This document shows positions 54,455-63,596 of a stretch of 64,000 bases of DNA, one piece after another (position 1 is the stretch's first letter; each line of letters opens with the position of its first letter). Under the pieces are notes generated by a model. It did no database searches. It was not told the DNA's origin and worked only from the letters and a program-made list of their open reading frames with translations. Source of the DNA: Polaribacter sp. Hel1_33_78 (GTDB taxonomy: Bacteria > Bacteroidota > Bacteroidia > Flavobacteriales > Flavobacteriaceae); the NCBI RefSeq assembly GCF_900106075.1, contig NZ_LT629794.1, forward strand, positions 3,118,501-3,182,500. Reading direction: 5' to 3'. A program made the position numbers and the translations under genes.

Positions 54455-55351
54455 ATGAATAAAAGAGTCTTAGCCTTAATTGCTGTCTCTATAGCAACCT
54501 TAATTTATGGAGTAACATTTACCATTGCTAAAGAAGTTATGCCGCTTTATATAAAACCTTATGCTTTTATTTTTTTAAGAGTTTCTGGAGGTACCATGGT
54601 GTTTTGGTTTGCTGGCTTATTTATAAAACCTCAGAAAATAGATAAAGAGGACTATAAAAAAATCTTACTCGCCTCCTTTTTTGGCATTACATTAAACATG
54701 CTTGCTTTTTTTAAAGGATTAAGTCTTACGACCCCTATAAGTGCCTCGGTAATGATGGTAACCTCCCCGATAATGGTGCTCATTTTTTCGAGTATACTTA
54801 TTAGAAAAAGAATTGGGAAACAAAGAATTTTAGGTGTATTTATTGGTCTAGTTGGTGCAATTTTATTAATTACATACGGTAATTCTTCTCAAAATCATGG
54901 GAACAACAATAACTTGGGCAATTTTTTAGTTTTTCTAAATGCAGCTTCTTATGGATTGTATTTGGTATTGGCAAAAAACTTAATCGCTAAATACAACCCA
55001 ATTGTATTCGTAAAATGGTTGTATTTAATTGGATTAATTTTTGTAATTCCTTTTTCATATCATGAAATAACTGAAGTAGTTTGGCAAGACATTCCTAGAA
55101 ATATGTACTGGAATATTGGTTTTGTAATTATTTTTACAACTTGTGTAACCTATCTTTTTAACCTGTATGGTTTGTCAAAACTAAAACCCACAACTGTTAG
55201 TGTTTTTATCTATTTACAACCCGTAATCGCTACTATTTACGCGTTAATTGTTGGAAGTGATTCTCTAAATTTGATTAAAATTTCGGCAACAATAATCATT
55301 TTTTTAGGTGTGTATTTAGTTACCAAACAAGTAGGGAAACCAACAAAATAA
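54455..55351 (+). CDS. EamA/DMT-family transporter
   Basis: The protein has 298 residues and ten hydrophobic segments in two EamA repeats (TPISASVMMVTSPIMVLIFSSILIRKRIG closes the first, PTTVSVFIYLQPVIATIYALIVG the second). It is an inner-membrane metabolite or drug exporter of unknown substrate. It is distinct in sequence from the member at 836-1711. It stands alone before yicC. Confidence 0.87.
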   Translation: MNKRVLALIAVSIATLIYGVTFTIAKEVMPLYIKPYAFIFLRVSGGTMVFWFAGLFIKPQKIDKEDYKKILLASFFGITLNMLAFFKGLSLTTPISASVMMVTSPIMVLIFSSILIRKRIGKQRILGVFIGLVGAILLITYGNSSQNHGNNNNLGNFLVFLNAASYGLYLVLAKNLIAKYNPIVFVKWLYLIGLIFVIPFSYHEITEVVWQDIPRNMYWNIGFVIIFTTCVTYLFNLYGLSKLKPTTVSVFIYLQPVIATIYALIVGSDSLNLIKISATIIIFLGVYLVTKQVGKPTK

Positions 55352-55390
55352 AAAGGTATCTTTGCTGCTCATTGTAAAAACAACGATTGT

Positions 55391-56257
55391 ATGATTCAAT
55401 CTATGACTGGTTATGGAAAATCTGTATTACAGCTTCCGACAAAAAAAGTAACGATAGAGATAAAATCTTTAAATAGCAAAAACTTAGATTTAAACGTCAG
55501 AATTCCTTCTTATTATAAAGAAAAAGAATTAGCAGTTCGTAAAAGATTAGCTAGTGCTCTAGTTAGAGGAAAGGTAGATTTTTCAATTTTTATTGAAATG
55601 ACAGCTGATGAAACTTCTACGACCATAAATCATGGCGTTGTAAACCAATACATTCAGCAATTAAGAAACGTTGTTCAAACTGGCAATTCTGATGATGTAG
55701 CACTTTTAAGAATGGCAATTGCAATGCCAGATGCATTAAAAACAGAACGTGCAGAATTAGATGAAAACGAGTGGAATCTCATCAACAAAAATATTGAGGA
55801 AGCAATTAAAGAAATTGTGCAGTATCGGATTGATGAAGCTGCTTCTTTAGAACTAGATTTTAGAGAAAGAATTACCAACATAAGAAAATATTTAGAAGAA
55901 GTATATTCTTTTGATGCTGATAGAATTGAAAACGTAAAAGCACGTTTGCAAAAAGCGATTGATGATTTAAAAGTTGAAACAGATCAAAATCGTTTTGAAC
56001 AAGAATTAATTTACTATCTAGAAAAATTAGATATTAATGAAGAAAAAGTTCGTTTGACAAATCATTTAGATTATTTCCTACAAACTTTAGAAACTCCTGA
56101 TTCTAATGGAAAAAAACTAGGGTTTATTGTTCAAGAAATGGGAAGAGAAATAAATACAACGGGCTCTAAAGCCAATTTTGCACCGATGCAAAAAGCGGTA
56201 ATTCAAATGAAAAACGAGCTAGAACAAATTAAAGAACAAATTTTAAATGTATTATAA
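55391..56257 (+). CDS. YicC/YloC-family endoribonuclease
   Basis: The protein has 288 residues. It starts with the family signature MIQSMTGYGKS, continues EIKSLNSKNLDLNVRIP and ends with the conserved DUF1732 block LGFIVQEMGREINTTGSKANFAPMQKAVIQMKNELEQIKEQ in outline. YicC proteins are reported single-strand endoribonucleases. The guanylate kinase gene starts at the base after its stop, the classic yicC-gmk pairing. Confidence 0.93.
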   Translation: MIQSMTGYGKSVLQLPTKKVTIEIKSLNSKNLDLNVRIPSYYKEKELAVRKRLASALVRGKVDFSIFIEMTADETSTTINHGVVNQYIQQLRNVVQTGNSDDVALLRMAIAMPDALKTERAELDENEWNLINKNIEEAIKEIVQYRIDEAASLELDFRERITNIRKYLEEVYSFDADRIENVKARLQKAIDDLKVETDQNRFEQELIYYLEKLDINEEKVRLTNHLDYFLQTLETPDSNGKKLGFIVQEMGREINTTGSKANFAPMQKAVIQMKNELEQIKEQILNVL

Positions 56258-56836
56258 ATGTCAGATTTTAAAGGAAAATTAATTGTCTTTTCTGCACCTT
56301 CTGGTTCAGGTAAAACTACCATTGTTCGGCATTTATTAAAGCAAAAAAGATTTAATTTAGAATTCTCAATATCGGCAACTTCTAGAGAACCTAGAGGTTT
56401 TGAAAAAGATGGAGAAGACTATTATTTTATTTCTTTAAAAGAGTTTAAAAATAATATTAAAAACGATAAATTTTTAGAATGGGAAGAAGTGTATAGAGAT
56501 AATTTCTATGGAACTTTAAAAACTGAAATTGAACGTATTTGGGGCTTAAAAAAACACGTTATTTTTGATATTGATGTTGTTGGAGGATTGCGTATTAAAA
56601 AGAAATATCCAGAAGAAACATTATCTGTTTTTGTGAAACCACCAAGTGTAGATGAGTTGAAAATCCGTTTGAAAAAACGAAAAACTGAAAGTGAAGAAAA
56701 AATAAATATGCGAATTGCAAAAGCCTCTGTAGAATTGGCAACTGCACCACAGTTTGATAAAATTATTAAAAATTACGAATTAGAAGTTGCTTTAAAAGAA
56801 GCCGAAGAACTCGTTACACAGTTTTTAGAAGATTAA
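56258..56836 (+). CDS. gmk: Guanylate kinase
   Basis: The protein has 192 residues. P-loop SAPSGSGKTTIV (12-23), the GMP-binding ATSREPRGFEKDGEDYYFIS and the ...EWEEVYRDNFYGTLKTEIE region are present. It phosphorylates GMP to GDP. It is directly joined to yicC and followed by a small terminator and nadD. Confidence 0.96.
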   Translation: MSDFKGKLIVFSAPSGSGKTTIVRHLLKQKRFNLEFSISATSREPRGFEKDGEDYYFISLKEFKNNIKNDKFLEWEEVYRDNFYGTLKTEIERIWGLKKHVIFDIDVVGGLRIKKKYPEETLSVFVKPPSVDELKIRLKKRKTESEEKINMRIAKASVELATAPQFDKIIKNYELEVALKEAEELVTQFLED

Positions 56837-56845
56837 AGAAATAAT

Positions 56846-56867
56846 AAAAAAGAGAGTTCTCTTTTTT
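56846..56867 (+). terminator. Terminator hairpin between gmk and nadD
   Basis: AAAAAAGAG (56846-56854) pairs with CTCTTTTTT (56859-56867) with a four-base loop. It may only attenuate, since nadD begins 17 bases on. Confidence 0.6.
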
Positions 56868-56884
56868 CCATCACCTCAAATAAA

Positions 56885-57466
56885 ATGAAAATAGGATTAT
56901 ACTTTGGCACATTCAATCCAATTCACGTAGGTCATTTAATTATTGCCAATCATATGGTAGAACATTCCGATTTAGATGAAATATGGATGGTTGTAACCCC
57001 TCATAATCCGTTTAAAAAGAAAAGTTCTTTATTAGAAAATCACCATCGATTTGAACTCGTTTACAGAGCAACAGAAAGTTACCAAAAAATTAAACCTTGT
57101 GATATTGAGTTTAAATTACCACAACCTAATTATACAGTTCATACATTAGCACATATCTCTGATTTATTTCCAGAAAAAGAATTTTGTTTAATTATGGGTG
57201 AAGACAATTTAAAGAGTCTTCATAAATGGAAAAACTATGAAACCATTTTAGCGCACCATCATGTCTATATTTATCCCAGAATTGCTGAAGGAACGATAGA
57301 ACATCAATTTAAAAAGCATCCAAAAATTCATACCGTTAATGCGCCTATTGTAGAAATTTCATCAACAATGATAAGAAACGGAATTAAGGACAAAAAGAAC
57401 ATTAGGCCTCTATTAACCAAAGAAGTTTGGGAATACTTAGATGAAATGAATTTTTATAAAAAATAG
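56885..57466 (+). CDS. nadD: Nicotinate-nucleotide adenylyltransferase
   Basis: The protein has 193 residues. Nucleotidyltransferase motifs are GTFNPIHVGHLIIAN (HxGH) and ISSTMIRNGI. The middle carries MGEDNLKSLHKWKNYETIL as in NadD. It makes deamido-NAD from nicotinate mononucleotide and ATP. Confidence 0.95.
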   Translation: MKIGLYFGTFNPIHVGHLIIANHMVEHSDLDEIWMVVTPHNPFKKKSSLLENHHRFELVYRATESYQKIKPCDIEFKLPQPNYTVHTLAHISDLFPEKEFCLIMGEDNLKSLHKWKNYETILAHHHVYIYPRIAEGTIEHQFKKHPKIHTVNAPIVEISSTMIRNGIKDKKNIRPLLTKEVWEYLDEMNFYKK

Positions 57467-57513
57467 TTTCGCTATTTTTACGTTGTAATTTAGAAGCACT
57501 CAAAACATATTTT

Positions 57514-58377
57514 TTGGAGAATCAAAACAAACAAAAAGGAAAATTAAAACAAAAACTAACTGACAAATACAGATTGGTTGTTTTAAATGAAGACACTTTC
57601 GAAGAACGTTTTTCTCTAAAATTATCGTTATTAAATGTTTTTGTTCTGGGTGGTGTTTTTTCATTTTTATTGATTTTAGTCACAACTTTTTTCATAACAT
57701 TTACATCAATAAAAGAGTACATCCCTGGCTACTCCTCTACAGACTTAAAAATAAAAGCAACAAAACTCGCTTTTCAGACAGATTCGTTAAAAAGAAAATT
57801 AGATGTTTTACAAGATTTTACCAAAGCATTGCAACCTATTTTAACTGGTGAAATTGAAGCAGAAGCTATCGATTCTGTAAACTTGTTAGACAGAATTAAT
57901 ATTCAAGATAGTTTATTAAACGCTACTAGAGAAGATTCTCTTTTTAGAGAAAAAATAGAAAGTCAAGATCGTTTTCCAATTCAAAATAATGCGGCAACAA
58001 ATGTAAAAATTGTGTTTTTTGCTCCTTTAAATGGTTCAATTTCGGAAGGTTTTGATGCTAAAAAAAATCATTTAGCTGTAGATATTGTTGCTAAAAAAAA
58101 CTCGGCAGTAAAAGCAACTGCAGACGGAACTGTTATTTTCTCTGGCTGGACCACAGAAACTGGATACGTAATTATTTTGAAACACGCTTATGATTATATT
58201 TCTGTTTACAAACACAATGGAAATCTACTTAAAGAACAAGGAGATTTTGTAAAATCTGGAGAAGTAATTGCGAGTGTTGGTTCTTCTGGAGAACTTACCA
58301 CTGGGCCACATTTACATTTTGAACTATGGAGTGGTGGTTATGCAATAAACCCTATAAATTTGATTGATTTTAAATAA
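57514..58377 (+). CDS. M23-family metallopeptidase, membrane-anchored, TTG start
   Basis: The protein has 287 residues from TTG 57514. It has a short basic N-terminus with the family-like KYRLVVLNEDTFEERFSLKLS, one membrane segment (about 43-68), a coiled coil (about 85-130) and a LytM domain (about 165-285) with both zinc motifs intact (HLAVD and HLHFE). It remodels peptidoglycan or activates amidases. No ATG fits the family N-terminus, so the unusual TTG is accepted. Its stop overlaps the GH3 start (TAATG). Confidence 0.85.
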   Translation: MENQNKQKGKLKQKLTDKYRLVVLNEDTFEERFSLKLSLLNVFVLGGVFSFLLILVTTFFITFTSIKEYIPGYSSTDLKIKATKLAFQTDSLKRKLDVLQDFTKALQPILTGEIEAEAIDSVNLLDRINIQDSLLNATREDSLFREKIESQDRFPIQNNAATNVKIVFFAPLNGSISEGFDAKKNHLAVDIVAKKNSAVKATADGTVIFSGWTTETGYVIILKHAYDYISVYKHNGNLLKEQGDFVKSGEVIASVGSSGELTTGPHLHFELWSGGYAINPINLIDFK

Positions 58378-59873
58378 TGAGCATAAAAGCTATATTTGCA
58401 ATTCCGTTTGCCAAATTTGCCACAAAAAGAGTTTCTAAGTGGTCAAACAAGCCTCATAAAACACAAGACAAAGTTTTTAAAAAACTAATTTCTAAAGCAA
58501 AAAATACCGCTTTTGGGAAAGATCATGATTTTAAGAATATTGTTTCTTATAACGATTTTAAAGATCGTGTTAAAGTTACTGATTACGAAGGTTTAAGAGC
58601 CTATGTAGATAGAATTGTTGCTGGTGAATCTGATGTTCTTTGGATAGGAAAACCGCTTTATTTTGCCAAAACTTCTGGCACAACTTCTGGTGCTAAATAC
58701 ATTCCTATCACCAAAGAATCTATGCCTACTCATATTAAAGCGGCCAGAAATGCCTTGCTGTTTTATATTGCAGAAAAAAAGGATGCAAGTTTTGTAAACG
58801 GTAAAATGATTTTTTTACAAGGAAGTCCTATCTTAAGCAATAAAAATGGGATAAAACTGGGTAGATTAAGTGGGATTGTGGCACATTATGTTCCGAAATA
58901 TTTATTAAAAAATAGACTACCAACCTGGGAAACTAACTGCATAGAAGATTGGGACACCAAAGTAAATGCAATTGTAGAAGAAACCATGAACGAAGACATG
59001 TCTGTAATTAGCGGAATTCCTTCTTGGGTTCAAATGTATTTTGAAAAATTGATTGAAAAAACAGGGAAATCAATCTCAGAATTATTTCCGAATTTTAATT
59101 TCTTCATCTATGGTGGTGTAAATTTTGAACCTTATAAGAATAAGTTTGAAAATTTAATTGGTAAAAAAATAAATTATATCGAATTATATCCTGCCTCTGA
59201 AGGGTTTATTGCCTATCAAGATTCGCAAACAGCAAAAGGAATGTTATTGCAATTAAACTCAGGGATCTTTTATGAGTTTATTCCTGCTAACGAATTTTAT
59301 CAAGAAAACCCTACAAGAATATCTTTAAAGGATGTTAAAATGGGCATGAATTACGTAATCATTTTAAATACCACTGCAGGTCTTTGGGGTTATAATATTG
59401 GCGACACCGTTGAATTTACATCCACAAAACCCTACCGAATAAAAGTTACCGGTAGAATTAAACATTTTATATCCGCCTTTGGCGAACATGTTATTGGTAA
59501 AGAAGTTGAGAAAGCTTTAAACGATTCTATTTTAAATACAAATACCACTATTAGTGAGTTTACGGTGGCTCCTCAAGTAAATCCTGAAAATGGCTTGCCT
59601 TATCACGAATGGTTTATCGAATTTGAAAATGAGCCAAACAATTTACTCGAATTTGCAACCAAAATTGATGCTTCCATGCAAGCCCAAAATATTTATTATT
59701 TAGATTTAATTGCAGGTAAAGTTTTACAGCAATTAGTCATTAGGAAAGTTAAAAAAGGCGGATTTCATGAGTATATGAAATCTATTGGTAAATTTGGGGG
59801 ACAAAATAAAATTCCGCAGTTATCCGATGACAGAAAAATTGCAGACGTTTTACAAAATTTTTTAGTCGATTAA
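58377..59873 (+). CDS. GH3-family (auxin-responsive promoter family) acyl-adenylating protein
   Basis: The protein has 498 residues. GH3 motifs are the nucleotide loop AKTSGTTSGAKYIPIT (about 99-114), LYPASEGFIAYQ in the middle and YNIGDTVEFTSTKPYRIKVTGRIKHFISAFGEHVIG near 340-375. The family adenylates carboxylic acids and, in plants, conjugates them to amino acids; bacterial substrates are unknown. It overlaps the M23 gene by one base and precedes the 28-residue peptide and queD. Confidence 0.88.
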   Translation: MSIKAIFAIPFAKFATKRVSKWSNKPHKTQDKVFKKLISKAKNTAFGKDHDFKNIVSYNDFKDRVKVTDYEGLRAYVDRIVAGESDVLWIGKPLYFAKTSGTTSGAKYIPITKESMPTHIKAARNALLFYIAEKKDASFVNGKMIFLQGSPILSNKNGIKLGRLSGIVAHYVPKYLLKNRLPTWETNCIEDWDTKVNAIVEETMNEDMSVISGIPSWVQMYFEKLIEKTGKSISELFPNFNFFIYGGVNFEPYKNKFENLIGKKINYIELYPASEGFIAYQDSQTAKGMLLQLNSGIFYEFIPANEFYQENPTRISLKDVKMGMNYVIILNTTAGLWGYNIGDTVEFTSTKPYRIKVTGRIKHFISAFGEHVIGKEVEKALNDSILNTNTTISEFTVAPQVNPENGLPYHEWFIEFENEPNNLLEFATKIDASMQAQNIYYLDLIAGKVLQQLVIRKVKKGGFHEYMKSIGKFGGQNKIPQLSDDRKIADVLQNFLVD

Positions 59874-59891
59874 CAATATAAAGAAACAAAA

Positions 59892-59978
59892 ATGGGAGAT
59901 AATTATTTATTTATAGCATTAGCCATAGGATTGGTTATTGTGTATTTTTACAACAAATTTAGAAACAAACGTTCATGA
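59892..59978 (+). CDS. 28-residue membrane peptide coupled to queD
   Basis: ATG 59892 to TGA 59978 encodes MGDNYLFIALAIGLVIVYFY and a basic end NKFRNKRS. It follows the GH3 stop by 18 bases, and its TGA overlaps the queD ATG as ATGA, a normal coupling overlap. This makes translation likely. No family is recognised. Confidence 0.6.
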   Translation: MGDNYLFIALAIGLVIVYFYNKFRNKRS

Positions 59979-60424
59979 GTATTATTAGAATTACCAAGCA
60001 ATTTAATTTTGAAACAGGCCATGCATTATATGGTTATGATGGCAAGTGCAAGAATGTTCATGGACATTCTTATAAACTTTCTGTAACTGTCTCTGGAGAG
60101 CCCATTAAAGACAATACCCATGTAAAGTTTGGGATGGTTATTGATTTCAGTGATTTAAAGAAAATCGTAAACGAGGAGATTGTAGACGTTTTTGATCATG
60201 CAACTGTTTTTAACCAAAATACGCCTCATATAGAATTGGCAAAAGAATTACAAGCCAGAGATCACCATGTTATTTTAGTCGATTACCAACCAACCAGTGA
60301 AATGATGGTGATTGATTTTGCTGAAAAAATAAAAGACAGGTTGCCAAATAACATCAAACTTCATTCAATAAAACTACAAGAAACCGATACAAGTTTTGCA
60401 GAATGGTTTGCAAGTGAAAACTAA
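59975..60424 (+). CDS. queD: 6-carboxytetrahydropterin synthase family protein
   Basis: The protein has 149 residues. Zinc ligands are His16 (FETGHALYG) and His29, His31 (VHGHSY), with catalytic Cys25 in GKCKNVHGH. DFSDLKKIVNE and the final QETDTSFAEW carry the rest of the active site. It makes 6-carboxytetrahydropterin for queuosine, or a related pterin. It is coupled to the 28-residue peptide. Confidence 0.93.
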   Translation: MSIIRITKQFNFETGHALYGYDGKCKNVHGHSYKLSVTVSGEPIKDNTHVKFGMVIDFSDLKKIVNEEIVDVFDHATVFNQNTPHIELAKELQARDHHVILVDYQPTSEMMVIDFAEKIKDRLPNNIKLHSIKLQETDTSFAEWFASEN

Positions 60425-60502
60425 TCTCTCACTTAAAAAGTGATACTTTTTTTTCATAATCAATTTAAATTAATAGTTACCTTTACCAAAAAAAACACAA
60501 TT

Positions 60503-61048
60503 ATGAAAATTCTTAAATTTATTTTAGTAGTATATATATCGCTTGCTTTTACAAGTTGTAGTGATGATTCTGCTGAAGCTCCTTTCAGTTTGTCTAAAGA
60601 CAATTTAGCTGGCACTTATAATATTAACAGTCTTAGTATAGACACAACAGTAACATCCGTAACAGAAGTATCTGGTATCTCAGTTCCGTTTACCGTAGCT
60701 ACTTCAACAAGTATAGGTGATACTTTTCAAGTTGTTTTTGTCTTGAGTGAAAATGGTTCTTATAGTGCTTCTGGAGCATATAGAATTGTTTCTACTATAA
60801 TGCCTGCTGTTGGAAGCCCTGTCACGAATACAGAAATCATAAATTTCTCTGATTCAGGCACCTATCAATTAAACACTACAAATAATACCATTACTTTTAA
60901 TGCATCTACAGGAGGTGATTTTATAGAGGGTACTTTAGATGTTGTGACATTTAATGAAACTACTGTTTCTTTCACACAAGAATTAGAAGAAGAAATAGAT
61001 GCAACTACTGCTGCAATTAAGGCTAGTATTAGTTTTACGAGACAATAA
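60503..61048 (+). CDS. Lipocalin-like lipoprotein
   Basis: The protein has 181 residues from ATG 60503, with lipobox AFTSC. LSKDNLAGTYNINSLSI opens a beta-barrel-like domain with regular strands rich in Thr and Ser, ending VSFTQELEEEIDATTAAIKASISFTRQ. The Bacteroidota lipocalin-like families look like this; the ligand is unknown. An extended frame from 60440 lacks a signal and is rejected. Confidence 0.7.
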   Translation: MKILKFILVVYISLAFTSCSDDSAEAPFSLSKDNLAGTYNINSLSIDTTVTSVTEVSGISVPFTVATSTSIGDTFQVVFVLSENGSYSASGAYRIVSTIMPAVGSPVTNTEIINFSDSGTYQLNTTNNTITFNASTGGDFIEGTLDVVTFNETTVSFTQELEEEIDATTAAIKASISFTRQ

Positions 61049-61067
61049 AAAAAATCAGACAATTAAG

Positions 61068-61099
61068 AAAAAGCTGTCTATACATAGGCAGCTTTTTTT
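61068..61099. terminator. Bidirectional terminator
   Basis: AAAAAGCTG (61068-61076) pairs with CAGCTTTTT (61089-61097), extended by CTAT/ATAG, between convergent genes. Confidence 0.85.
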
Positions 61100-61727
61100 A
61101 TTTACCATTAAAAGTATTCATGGTATTTGCTAAACCTGCTGTCCCAAAAGAGGTTACTATTTTAGCCGCTATTGGCAAACGTTCAATTAACAGGCTAGTT
61201 TCTTCTTTATTCCATTCACCAAGCACAAAATCTACTTGTCTTCCTTTGCTATAGTTACCTCCTACTCCAAATCTAAAACGTGCATATTGTTGGGTATTTA
61301 ATTTCTCTTGAATATCTTTTAACCCATTATGTCCTCCAGCAGAACCTTTTGATTTTACGCGAATTGTTCCAAAATCAATATGAACATCATCTGTAATAAT
61401 TAACACATTTTCGATAGCTATTTTCTCTTTATCCATCCAATATTTTACTGCTTTGCCACTTAAATTCATAAAAGTACTTGGCTTTAAAAGCATAAAAGCT
61501 CTTCCTTTAAAACGAAAACTAGCCACATCTCCTAACTTCTCTGTTTCAAAAGTTACTTTATATTCCTCAGCAACTGCATCAACAATTTTAAAACCTACAT
61601 TATGACGTGTATTATGGTAGGCCTCACCGATATTCCCTAAACCAACAATTAAAAATTTCTTCATCAATTCTTCTTTCGTTTCAACTTTTATACCTGCTAA
61701 TTTATAAAAGAAGTTTCTTAATCTCAT
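61098..61727 (-). CDS. pth: Peptidyl-tRNA hydrolase
   Basis: The protein has 209 residues, with the extra N-terminal stretch (about 20 residues, NFFYKLAGIKVETKEELMKK) seen in flavobacterial Pth. FLIVGLGNIGEAYHNTRHNVGF carries the catalytic His (His42), and KPSTFMNLSGKAV and DDVHIDFGTIRVKSKGSAGGHNGLKDI follow. It recycles peptidyl-tRNA. An inner ATG at 61664 would give the compact form. Confidence 0.95.
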   Translation of the reverse strand: MRLRNFFYKLAGIKVETKEELMKKFLIVGLGNIGEAYHNTRHNVGFKIVDAVAEEYKVTFETEKLGDVASFRFKGRAFMLLKPSTFMNLSGKAVKYWMDKEKIAIENVLIITDDVHIDFGTIRVKSKGSAGGHNGLKDIQEKLNTQQYARFRFGVGGNYSKGRQVDFVLGEWNKEETSLLIERLPIAAKIVTSFGTAGLANTMNTFNGK

Positions 61728-61748
61728 TTGGTAAAAATACTAAAATAA

Positions 61749-61777
61749 AAAAGCGTTACAGAATTGTAACGCTTTTT
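61749..61777 (-). terminator. Terminator of the prs-rplY message
   Basis: AAAAGCGTTACA (61749-61760) pairs with TGTAACGCTTTT (61765-61776) with a four-base loop; the T run is on the minus strand. Confidence 0.88.
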
Positions 61778-61797
61778 GTAAATTATGTCTGCAAAAT

Positions 61798-62394
61798 TTA
61801 TTCTGCTGCTGCTTCTGTAGCTTCTTCTTCCACTTCATCTTCCGCAGTTGCATTACGAGAAGTTCTTACCTGAACTACAACAGTGTTTTCTGGATGCATA
61901 AATGCATAACCGTCAGTCACTAATGATGAAATCACTAGTTTACTACCAATTTTTAAACCTGAAATATCAGCAGATACAAAATCTGGTAAATTAGCGGGTA
62001 ATGCTTTTACTTTTAATTTACGGTTTGTAAAACGTAAAGACCCTCCATTTAGCACTCCAGGAGAAGTACCTGTTAATTTAACAGGAATATTCATCGTAAT
62101 TTCTTTATCATCAAATAACTGATAAAAATCTACATGTAAAATTCTGTCTGTTACTGGGTGAAATTGAATATCCTGCAAAACTGCAGCGATTTTTTGTCCA
62201 TCAACATTAATACTTGCAGTAAAAACATCTGGAGTATACACCAACTTTTTAAATGCTTTTTCTTCTGCCGAAAAATGCACTGGCTTATCTCCTCCGTATA
62301 TAACGCAAGGAACCATACCAGCATTACGTAAGGCTTTTGTTGCTACTTTACCTACGCTTTCTCTTTTTGATCCTGTAATTGTAATTGATTTCAT
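61798..62394 (-). CDS. rplY: 50S ribosomal protein L25/general stress protein Ctc
   Basis: The protein has 198 residues. The N-terminal L25 domain ([33 protein letters not shown]) binds 5S rRNA. The C-terminal Ctc domain (about 95-180) and an acidic Ala/Glu tail ([14 protein letters not shown]) follow. It is cotranscribed with prs, 19 bases downstream. Confidence 0.95.
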   Translation of the reverse strand: MKSITITGSKRESVGKVATKALRNAGMVPCVIYGGDKPVHFSAEEKAFKKLVYTPDVFTASINVDGQKIAAVLQDIQFHPVTDRILHVDFYQLFDDKEITMNIPVKLTGTSPGVLNGGSLRFTNRKLKVKALPANLPDFVSADISGLKIGSKLVISSLVTDGYAFMHPENTVVVQVRTSRNATAEDEVEEEATEAAAE

Positions 62395-62413
62395 TACTTT
62401 CTTTATTAATTGT

Positions 62414-63355
62414 TTACATTAAAAATTGTCCACTTATTGAGGTATTGTCCTGCACTTTACGCATAACATCCGCAAATAATGGCGCGCAAGATACCACTTT
62501 TATTTTAGAAGTTACTTTCTTTAATGGAATAGTATCAGAAACAATCAATTCTGTTAATGCAGAATTTTCTATTTTCTCATAAGCGTCACCCGATAAAATT
62601 GGATGTGTACAAATTGCACGAACACTCAGAGCGCCTCTATCTTTCATTAAATTAGCAGCATGCGCTAAAGTGCCACCTGTATCGATCATGTCATCAACCA
62701 AGATAACATTCTTCCCTTTTACATCACCAATTAATTCCATATGAGAAATTACATTTGCTTTCTTTCTTTGTTTATAGCAGATTACTACATCAGAGTGTAA
62801 GTGTTTTGAATAGGCGTACGCTCTTTTAGAACCCCCCATATCTGGAGAGGCAATAGTGAGGTTTTCCAATTTTAAACTGTTTATATAAGGCATAAAAATA
62901 GTAGAAGCATACAAATGATCTACTGGTTTTTCAAAAAACCCTTGAATTTGATCTGCATGTAAATCCATGGTCATAATTCTTGTTGCCCCTGAAACTTGCA
63001 ATAAGTTAGCGACTAATTTTGCACCAATGGCAACTCTAGGTTTGTCTTTTCTGTCTTGTCTTGCCCAGCCAAAATATGGTATCACAGCGGTGATGTGTCT
63101 TGCGGATGCCCTTTTTGCAGCATCAATCATTAATAACATTTCCATTAAATTGTCTGCTGTAGGAAATGTAGAACCTATTAAAAAAACTCTTCTTCCTCTT
63201 ACGGATTCTTCGAAAGCAGGTTGAAATTCGCCATCGCTAAAATGAGTTGTGATTACGTTTCCTAATTCGGCACCGTACTCTTTAGCTATTTTTATAGCTA
63301 ATTCGGTACTCTGAGAACAAGCAAAGAGTTTTGGGGCAAGTTGATTTGTAGGCAT
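62414..63355 (-). CDS. prs: Ribose-phosphate pyrophosphokinase
   Basis: The protein has 313 residues. PRPP-synthetase motifs are [34 protein letters not shown], and the PRPP loop [18 protein letters not shown]. It makes PRPP, the substrate of upp in this window. A -7 element at 63389-63396 precedes it. Confidence 0.96.
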   Translation of the reverse strand: MPTNQLAPKLFACSQSTELAIKIAKEYGAELGNVITTHFSDGEFQPAFEESVRGRRVFLIGSTFPTADNLMEMLLMIDAAKRASARHITAVIPYFGWARQDRKDKPRVAIGAKLVANLLQVSGATRIMTMDLHADQIQGFFEKPVDHLYASTIFMPYINSLKLENLTIASPDMGGSKRAYAYSKHLHSDVVICYKQRKKANVISHMELIGDVKGKNVILVDDMIDTGGTLAHAANLMKDRGALSVRAICTHPILSGDAYEKIENSALTELIVSDTIPLKKVTSKIKVVSCAPLFADVMRKVQDNTSISGQFLM

Positions 63356-63388
63356 TTAATTGTTTTTTGTGATGTTGTTGTATGAAAA

Positions 63389-63396
63389 CAAAAGTA
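63389..63396 (-). promoter_or_regulatory. -7 promoter element of prs-rplY
   Basis: Minus-strand TACTTTTG matches TAnnTTTG, 34 bases before ATG 63355. Confidence 0.5.
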
Positions 63397-63427
63397 GAAA
63401 TTATTTATTGAGTTTGACATTAATTTT

Positions 63428-63460
63428 TTGACTTTAAAATAAAATAATTTAATACCTTTG
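63428..63460 (+). promoter_or_regulatory. -33/-7 promoter of tRNA-Leu
   Basis: TTG (63428-63430), a 22-base spacer and TACCTTTG (63453-63460) fit the Bacteroidota consensus; start near 63467, 12 bases before the mature tRNA. Confidence 0.7.
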
Positions 63461-63478
63461 CAATCCTATTTATGTTTT

Positions 63479-63560
63479 GCTCAAGTGGCGGAATTGGTAG
63501 ACGCGCTGGATTCAAAATCCAGTTCTTTCGGGAGTGTGGGTTCGATTCCCACCTTGAGTA
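63479..63560 (+). tRNA. tRNA-Leu (anticodon CAA)
   Basis: An 82-base cloverleaf. The acceptor GCTCAAG pairs with CTTGAGT (one G-T pair) and the discriminator is A. The D arm contains GGTAGACGC. The anticodon stem CTGGA/TCCAG has loop TTCAAAA, with CAA at 63513-63515. There is a long variable arm and a T arm GTGGG-TTCGATT-CCCAC. CCA is not encoded. It reads leucine codon UUG. Confidence 0.97.
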
Positions 63561-63564
63561 CTCA

Positions 63565-63596
63565 AAAAAGGCTGACTTCTATAAGTCAGCCTTTTT
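63565..63596 (+). terminator. Terminator of tRNA-Leu
   Basis: GGCTGACTT (63570-63578), loop CTAT, AAGTCAGCC (63583-63591), flanked by A and T runs. Confidence 0.9.
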
